This document shows, in pieces, positions 34,113-38,727 of a stretch of 38,727 nucleotides of DNA (the first letter of the stretch is position 1; every line of letters starts with the position of its first letter). This DNA comes from Burkholderiales bacterium (GTDB taxonomy: Bacteria > Pseudomonadota > Gammaproteobacteria > Burkholderiales > Casimicrobiaceae). A model generated the notes under the pieces. That model did no database searches, was not told where the DNA came from, and was given only the letters and a program-made list of their open reading frames with translations. The position numbers and the translations under genes were made by a program. Location: the NCBI GenBank assembly GCA_025927765.1, contig JAICKU010000033.1, forward strand, positions 1 to 38,727, read 5' to 3'.

Positions 34113-35150
34113 ATGGCGATTTCGCTCCAGGACGCGCTGCAACGCACGATCGAGCATCGCGAGATCTTCCACGACGAGATGCTGTCGCTGATGCGCCGCA
34201 TCATGAGCGGCGAAGTCACGCCGGTGATGATCGCCGCGCTGACCGTGGGCCTGCGCGTCAAGAAGGAGACGATCGGCGAGATCGCGGCCGCCGCGCAGGT
34301 GATGCGCGAATTCGCGACGAGGGTCGACATCGCCGAACCCGACGCGCTGCTCGACATCGTCGGCACGGGCGGCGACGCGTCGCACACGTTCAACATCTCG
34401 ACGGCGTCCATGTTCGTCGCGGCCGCCGCCGGTGCGCGGGTGGCCAAGCACGGCAACCGGTCGGTATCGTCGCGCTCGGGCAGCGCCGACGTGCTCGAGG
34501 CGCTCGGCGCGAACATCATGCTGGCGCCTGCGCAGGTGGCGCGCTGCATCGAGGACGTGGGCGTGGGATTCATGTTCGCGCCCATTCACCACTCGGCGAT
34601 GAAGCACGCGGGCGCCGTGCGCAAGGAGCTCGGCGTACGAACGATCTTCAACATCCTCGGGCCGCTCACCAATCCCGCGGGCGCGGGCTCGAGCCTCGTC
34701 GGCGTGTTCCACCCGGATCTCGTGGGCATCCACATCCGCGTGCTGCAGCGACTCGGCAGCCGCCGCGCGCTCGTCGTGTACGGCAAGGACGGCATGGACG
34801 AGGTGTCGCTCGGCGCGGCGACGATGGTGGGCGAGCTCAAGGACGGCCAAGTCACCGAGTACGAGATCCATCCGGAGGATTTCGGGATGCACATGAAGTC
34901 GAACCGCGGGCTCAAGGTCGCCAATGCCGCGGAGTCGAAGGAGATGGTGCTCGAAGCGCTTGGCAACGTCGACGGCACGCCGCGCGAGATCGTCGCGCTG
35001 AACGCGGGCACCGCGCTCTATGCGGTGGGCCGCGCGGCGAGCATCGCGGAGGGCATCGAGCGGGCGCGGGAGGCGATCGCGAGCGGTGCCGCGCGGCGCA
35101 AGCTCGACCTGTTCGTGCGCACGACGCAATCGCTCGGCCATGAAAAATAG
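34113..35150 (+). CDS. trpD: Anthranilate phosphoribosyltransferase
   Basis: Joins anthranilate to phosphoribosyl pyrophosphate. 345 residues. Hallmarks: [21 protein letters not shown], the PRPP-binding glycine-rich loop; [44 protein letters not shown]; and [13 protein letters not shown]. The gene is 3 bases after trpG. An 89-base gap then separates it from trpC, in contrast to the close packing in the rest of the operon, and that gap opens with an AAGTAGGGTGAGAC element. Confidence 0.97.
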   Translation: MAISLQDALQRTIEHREIFHDEMLSLMRRIMSGEVTPVMIAALTVGLRVKKETIGEIAAAAQVMREFATRVDIAEPDALLDIVGTGGDASHTFNISTASMFVAAAAGARVAKHGNRSVSSRSGSADVLEALGANIMLAPAQVARCIEDVGVGFMFAPIHHSAMKHAGAVRKELGVRTIFNILGPLTNPAGAGSSLVGVFHPDLVGIHIRVLQRLGSRRALVVYGKDGMDEVSLGAATMVGELKDGQVTEYEIHPEDFGMHMKSNRGLKVANAAESKEMVLEALGNVDGTPREIVALNAGTALYAVGRAASIAEGIERAREAIASGAARRKLDLFVRTTQSLGHEK

Positions 35151-35159
35151 CCTGACGAT

Positions 35160-35173
35160 AAGTAGGGTGAGAC
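35160..35173. repeat. REP-like half site AAGTAGGGTGAGAC in the trpD-trpC gap
   Basis: Begins 9 bases after the trpD stop. It shares AAGTAGGGTNNGAC with the sites at 3876 and 32097. A weak inverted partner (ACTCCAC) follows at once. The 89-base spacer may have been opened by such an element. Confidence 0.4.
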
Positions 35174-35239
35174 TCCACGTTTCATCGCGCACGCGAGAAA
35201 CAGGGCCTGCCCCTGCTTGTCGAGGCGCGGCTTGTCGCC

Positions 35240-36043
35240 GTGGCTGACGGCGACATCCTCGCGCGCATCCTGGCGACCAAGGCGGAAGAGGTCATCGCCG
35301 CCCAGCTCGCGCATCCGCTCGAGGCCGTCATGCGCGAGGCGCGCGAGGCGAGTGCGCCGCGCGGATTCGCGAACGCCATTCGCGCGCGTATCCACGCAGG
35401 CCGGCCCGCGGTGATCGCGGAGATCAAGCGCGCGAGCCCGAGCAAGGGCCTGTTGCGTCCGCAGTTCGAGCCCGCGGCCATCGCCGCGTCGTACGAGCGC
35501 GCCGGCGCGGCATGCCTGTCGGTGCTGACCGACCGTCCATTCTTCCAGGGCGCGCCCGAATATCTCGTCGAGGCGCGCGCGGCGTGCACGCTGCCGGTGC
35601 TGCGCAAGGAGTTCATCGTCGACGAGTACCAGGTCGCGGAATCGCGCGCGCTCGGCGCCGACGCGATCCTGCTGATCGTCGCGGCGCTCGACGACGAACG
35701 CCTTGCCGCGCTCGAAGCGTGCGCCCACAGTTTCGGCCTCGACGTGCTCGTCGAAGTGCACGACGAGGCCGAACTCGCGCGTGCGCTGCGGCTTGCGACG
35801 CCGCTCATCGGCATCAACAACCGCAACCTGCGCACGTTCGGCGTGTCGCTGCAGACGACGATCTCGCTGCTTGCGCGCATTCCGCCCGACCGCATCGTCG
35901 TCACCGAGAGCGGCATCGTCGCGCAACGCGACGTCGCACAGATGCGCCGCCACGACGTCAATGCGTTCCTCGTCGGCGAAGCGTTCATGCGCGCACCCGA
36001 TCCTGGCGCGGCGCTGACCGCGCTCTTCGGTGCGCCTGCCTAA
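35240..36043 (+). CDS. trpC: Indole-3-glycerol phosphate synthase
   Basis: Closes the indole ring in tryptophan synthesis. 267 residues. Hallmarks: [20 protein letters not shown] with the catalytic lysine, the [19 protein letters not shown] stretch, [56 protein letters not shown], and VTESGI. The start is a GTG at 35240, in frame with the normal N-terminus ([14 protein letters not shown]). It encodes only the synthase, not a TrpC-TrpF fusion. trpF, trpB and trpA are not in the window. The UgpC-type ATPase gene begins 4 bases after its stop. Confidence 0.96.
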   Translation: MADGDILARILATKAEEVIAAQLAHPLEAVMREAREASAPRGFANAIRARIHAGRPAVIAEIKRASPSKGLLRPQFEPAAIAASYERAGAACLSVLTDRPFFQGAPEYLVEARAACTLPVLRKEFIVDEYQVAESRALGADAILLIVAALDDERLAALEACAHSFGLDVLVEVHDEAELARALRLATPLIGINNRNLRTFGVSLQTTISLLARIPPDRIVVTESGIVAQRDVAQMRRHDVNAFLVGEAFMRAPDPGAALTALFGAPA

Positions 36044-36047
36044 GCGC

Positions 36048-37139
36048 ATGTCCGCGATCGCTGCGCAGCACGTCAGCAAGCTCTGGTCGACCCCGGAAGG
36101 GCTCGTGCGCGCCGTGGACGGCGTGTCGTTCGCGTTCGAGCAGGGCACGCTCAACGTGCTGCTCGGACCCTCGGGTTGCGGAAAGTCGACGACGCTGCGC
36201 CTGATCGCGGGGCTCGAGATCTGCGATGCGGGGCGGATTCTGATCGGCGAGCGCGACGTCACGAGCCTGCCGCCGGCGGCGCGCTCGATCGCCATGGTGT
36301 TCCAGAGCTACGCGCTTTTTCCGCACCTGTCGGTGGCCGAGAACATCCTGTTCGGTCTCCGAGTGCGCAGGACGCCAGCGGCGGAGCGCGAGCAACGTCT
36401 TTCCCGCGTGGCCGACCTGCTCGGGCTCGCACCTTTGCTTTCGCGCAAGCCCTCGCAACTGTCGGGGGGACAGCAGCAGCGCGTGGCACTCGGACGCGCG
36501 ATCATTGCCGAAGCGCCGGTGTGCCTGATGGACGAGCCCCTGTCGAATCTCGATGCTCAGCTTCGCGCCGAGATGCGCCTCGAGATCCGTGCACTGCAGC
36601 GCAAGCTCGGCATGACGATGGTGTACGTCACGCACGACCAGGTCGAGGCGATGTCGATGGCCGATCGCGTCGTGCTGCTGCGCGCCGGTCGCATCGAGCA
36701 GAACGGCAGCCCGGTGTCGCTGTACGAGCGGCCTTCGAACACCTTCGTCGCGCGCTTCATCGGCACGCCGCCGATGAACCTGCTGACGCTTGCGGCCGCG
36801 CGCGGTGGTGCCGTGATCGCCGGCACCGACGGCCCGATCGTCGCCGATGCGTCGCGTGCCGGCGGCGCGCTCGGGATTCGCCCCGAGCACATCCAGCTCG
36901 CGTTCGAGAGCGGCGTGCGTGGCGGCGTCACGAACGTCGAGTATCTCGGCGGCGATTCGCTGGTGAGTTGCCGCGTCGGCGCGCAGTCGGTGTCGGTGCG
37001 CGTGAGCGGCAGCGTCGGGCTCTCGCCGGGCGATGCGGTGTGGCTGCGATGGGCGAAGGGTGCCGAGCATTATTTCGACGACGACGGCATGCGCGTGGAC
37101 ACGGAGCCGCGCGAAATGGCGGCGACGTCGCCGGCGTAG
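36048..37139 (+). CDS. ugpC: ABC transporter ATP-binding protein (UgpC/MalK type)
   Basis: Energises import of a sugar or glycerol-phosphate compound on the cytoplasmic face. 363 residues. Walker A GPSGCGKST at 40-48, Q-loop Q86, signature LSGGQQQR at 138-145, Walker B CLMDEP at 159-164, and H-loop H196 are all intact. A C-terminal OB-fold regulatory region (about 245-350, GIRPEHIQLAFE) marks the MalK/UgpC subfamily. ATG 36048 is chosen; a GTG at 36030 in frame would overlap trpC. The gene starts 4 bases after trpC, so it probably shares the trp transcript. The binding protein follows after 28 bases. The symbol reflects family resemblance, not a proven substrate. Confidence 0.85.
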   Translation: MSAIAAQHVSKLWSTPEGLVRAVDGVSFAFEQGTLNVLLGPSGCGKSTTLRLIAGLEICDAGRILIGERDVTSLPPAARSIAMVFQSYALFPHLSVAENILFGLRVRRTPAAEREQRLSRVADLLGLAPLLSRKPSQLSGGQQQRVALGRAIIAEAPVCLMDEPLSNLDAQLRAEMRLEIRALQRKLGMTMVYVTHDQVEAMSMADRVVLLRAGRIEQNGSPVSLYERPSNTFVARFIGTPPMNLLTLAAARGGAVIAGTDGPIVADASRAGGALGIRPEHIQLAFESGVRGGVTNVEYLGGDSLVSCRVGAQSVSVRVSGSVGLSPGDAVWLRWAKGAEHYFDDDGMRVDTEPREMAATSPA

Positions 37140-37167
37140 TGGACGTTCTTTAAACGAGGGAGGAGCG

Positions 37168-38460
37168 ATGAAAGGGTTCGCAAGGGTGTGGGGGCGGATC
37201 GCGGGACTCGTGCTCGCGTTGTTCGCCGGCGCCGCGATGGCGCAAGGAACGGTGGAGGTGCCGTTCTTCTATCCGGTCGCCGTCGGCGGTCCGATCACGA
37301 AGATCATCGACGGCCTCGCCGCCGATTTCGAGAAGGACAATCCCGGCATCAAGCTGAAGCCGATCTACTCGGGCAGCTACCAGGAGTCGATCGCGAAGGC
37401 GCTCACCGCCGTGAAGAGCGGCGATCCGCCGGTGACGTCGATCCTGCTGTCGACCGACATGTTCACGCTGATCGACGAAGACGCGATCGTGCCGTTCGAC
37501 GATCTCATCAAGACCGCCGACGACAAGCAGTGGCTCGCGAGCTTCTACCCGGCGTTCATGGAGAACAGCCAGACCGGCGGCAAGACGTGGGGCATTCCGT
37601 TCCAGCGCTCGACGGTGGTCATGTATTACAACAAGGAAGCGTTCAAGGAAGCGGGCCTCGATCCGAATCATCCGCCGGGCACGTGGACCGAGATGCGTGA
37701 GTACGCGCAGAAGCTCACCAAGCGCGACGCGTCGGGCAACGTCACGCAGTGGGGCGTGCAAATCCCGTCGTCGGGCTTTCCGTACTGGCTGTTCCAGGGC
37801 CTCGTGATCGAGAACGGCACGAACCTGATGAACCAGGCGGGGACCGAGGTCTATTACGACAAGCCCGAAGTCGTCGGCGCATTGCAGTACTGGCTCGACC
37901 TCGTCAACAAGTACAAGGTGCATCCGCCCGGCATCGTCGAATGGGGCACGACGCCGAAGGACTTCTTCGAGCGCAAGGTCGCGATGATGTGGACGACGAC
38001 GGGCAACCTTACCAACGTCAAGAACAACGCGAAGTTCGATTTCGGCGTCGCGATGCTGCCGGCGGAAAAGCGGCGCGGCAGTCCGACCGGCGGCGGCAAC
38101 TTCTACATCTTCAAGAAGTCGACGCCGGCGCAGCGCGAAGCGGCGTTCAAGTTCATCAAGTGGATCACGACCCCGGAGCGTGCCGCACAGTGGGGCATCG
38201 ACACCGGTTACGTCGCCGTGCGCGCCGATGCATGGAAGACGCCGGCGATGGAGAAGTACGTCGCAGGCTTCCCGGCCGCGGCCGTGGCGCGCGACCAGTT
38301 GCCGTACGCGAAGGCGGAGCTGTCGACGCACGACAACCAGCGCGTGACGAAGGCGCTGAACGACGCGCTGCAGGCGGCGCTGACGGGCACCAAGCCTGCG
38401 GGGCAGGCGCTGAAGGACGCGCAGCGCGAAGCGGATCGGCTGCTGCGGTCGTACAAGTAA
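37168..38460 (+). CDS. ugpB: ABC transporter substrate-binding protein (UgpB-like, family 1)
   Basis: Periplasmic binding protein of 430 residues, near the length of E. coli UgpB. Signal peptide 1-25 (IAGLVLALFAGAAMAQ). Mature motifs: VPFFYPVAVGGPITKIIDGLAADFEKDNPGIK-type N-terminus, IYSGSYQESIAKALTAV, TWGIPFQRSTVVMYYNKEAF then KEAGLDPNHPPGTWTEM, and late AAFKFIKWITTPERAAQWG. A GAGGGAGGAGCG ribosome site precedes the ATG. It follows the ATPase gene, but no permease genes (UgpA/UgpE type) lie in the sequence seen before the window ends, where a broken toxin-antitoxin locus begins instead. Glycerol-3-phosphate or another sugar-like ligand is inferred. Confidence 0.88.
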   Translation: MKGFARVWGRIAGLVLALFAGAAMAQGTVEVPFFYPVAVGGPITKIIDGLAADFEKDNPGIKLKPIYSGSYQESIAKALTAVKSGDPPVTSILLSTDMFTLIDEDAIVPFDDLIKTADDKQWLASFYPAFMENSQTGGKTWGIPFQRSTVVMYYNKEAFKEAGLDPNHPPGTWTEMREYAQKLTKRDASGNVTQWGVQIPSSGFPYWLFQGLVIENGTNLMNQAGTEVYYDKPEVVGALQYWLDLVNKYKVHPPGIVEWGTTPKDFFERKVAMMWTTTGNLTNVKNNAKFDFGVAMLPAEKRRGSPTGGGNFYIFKKSTPAQREAAFKFIKWITTPERAAQWGIDTGYVAVRADAWKTPAMEKYVAGFPAAAVARDQLPYAKAELSTHDNQRVTKALNDALQAALTGTKPAGQALKDAQREADRLLRSYK

Positions 38461-38481
38461 CAAACCAAAGACGTTGTCTCG

Positions 38482-38512
38482 ATCAGCTTCAATCAATGCG
38501 ATTAAAGCTGAT
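38482..38512. promoter_or_regulatory. Imperfect inverted repeat upstream of the antitoxin remnant
   Basis: ATCAGCTT (38482-38489) pairs with AAGCTGAT (38505-38512), with an inner AATC/GATT pair around AATGC. The local base composition is much lower in GC than the window. It lies 14 bases before the antitoxin start, where ribbon-helix-helix antitoxins bind to repress their own operon; it could equally act as a terminator for ugpB. Confidence 0.5.
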
Positions 38513-38525
38513 TGAGGCACCCCTC

Positions 38526-38708
38526 GTGACCGACACCAAAGTCCTCACCGCGCACATCCCGATCGAACTCGCGGAGAAGGTCGCATTCGACGGTCCGCGA
38601 TGCGAGTGGTTCAGGCGCTCACCGCCGGTCCCGGCCGGCTTCGTCGATTTCCGCGCATCGGCGAAAGGCTCGGTCAGTTCGATCCGCGCGAGGTGCGACG
38701 CCTTCTGA
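38526..38708 (+). pseudogene. Remnant of a ribbon-helix-helix (CopG-type) antitoxin gene
   Basis: From a GTG at 38526 the peptide VTDTKVLTAHIPIELAEKV is the classic N-terminal strand and first helix of CopG-type antitoxins of type II toxin-antitoxin loci, which normally continue with a DNA-binding and toxin-binding helix of about 60 more residues. Here the match stops at the 19th codon (38582); the frame continues with unrelated residues (AFDGPRCEWFRRSPPVPAG) to a stop at 38706-38708. Immediately after the break another frame matches the C-terminal half of a toxin. An internal deletion that removed most of both genes explains the pattern. Confidence 0.65.
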
Positions 38709-38727
38709 TGGGCGCTTACGAAATGCG
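38600..38727 (+). pseudogene. ParE/RelE-superfamily toxin fragment, C-terminal half, cut by window edge
   Basis: In the frame starting at 38600 the peptide reads MRVVQALTAGPGRLRRFPRI then GERLGQFDPREVRRLLMGAYEM, closely resembling the C-terminal half of ParE-type toxins (pattern RFPxxGERL..F.PREVRRLLVG.YEMRYE). The first strand and helices of the toxin are missing, and the antitoxin N-terminus lies just upstream in another frame. The last residues lie beyond the window. As the toxin core is lost it is likely inactive. Confidence 0.6.

Overview
The window is about 38.7 kb of very GC-rich bacterial chromosome with strong G/C bias at third codon positions. Gene content and order point to a betaproteobacterium, most likely in or near Burkholderiales: a tandem glycine riboswitch ahead of gcvTHP, the dacC-dat ... 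ybeD-lipB-lipA block, apaG/rpe divergent, rpe followed by trpE, and trpG-trpD-trpC. This is inference from synteny and protein appearance; no database was searched. No rRNA, tRNA, CRISPR array, prophage or complete insertion sequence is visible.

Layout. (1) 1-8.2 kb: a very large FAD/Fe-S oxidoreductase, a conserved protein of unclear function, a thioredoxin-fold DUF255 protein and a small cytochrome c. (2) 8.2-14.2 kb: a two-aptamer glycine riboswitch with an intrinsic terminator, then gcvT-gcvH-gcvP-dadA, nearly gapless. (3) 14.2-19.1 kb: three tightly packed exported proteins (predicted outer-membrane barrel, START/SRPBCC-like, YceI-like lipoprotein), then on the minus strand a secreted two-repeat protein and an NTF2-like exported protein. 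(4) 19.1-25.2 kb: dacC-dat, a flavin reductase (minus), a cyclopropane-fatty-acid-synthase-type methyltransferase, ybeD, lipB and lipA. (5) 25.4-28.9 kb: an orphan ABC binding protein, mltA (minus), a 37-aa membrane peptide, apaG (minus) and rpe. (6) 28.9-36.0 kb: trpE, a block of about 3.1 kb with five unrelated genes ending in a clear intrinsic terminator, then trpG-trpD-trpC. (7) 36.0-38.7 kb: an UgpC-type ATPase, an UgpB-type binding protein, and what looks like a deleted toxin-antitoxin locus running off the window edge.

Functional links. The riboswitch should tie glycine cleavage to glycine level. LipB and LipA make the lipoyl group that GcvH needs. DacC releases D-alanine in the periplasm, and Dat and DadA both act on D-amino acids, so three D-amino-acid enzymes lie within about 8 kb. 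The rpe and trp genes provide pentose-phosphate and tryptophan functions.

The most unusual structure is palindromic. A perfect 29-bp inverted repeat sits in the peripheral stem of the first glycine aptamer, a perfect 26-bp palindrome is translated inside the N-terminus of gcvP, and short elements sharing AAGTAGGGTNNGAC lie after three genes. Other points of interest are the broken trp operon, the START/YceI/barrel cassette, a tail-to-tail gene overlap, a terminator built from the last codons of two convergent genes, and the toxin-antitoxin deletion scar. I did not find a clearly new multi-gene defence or metabolic system.
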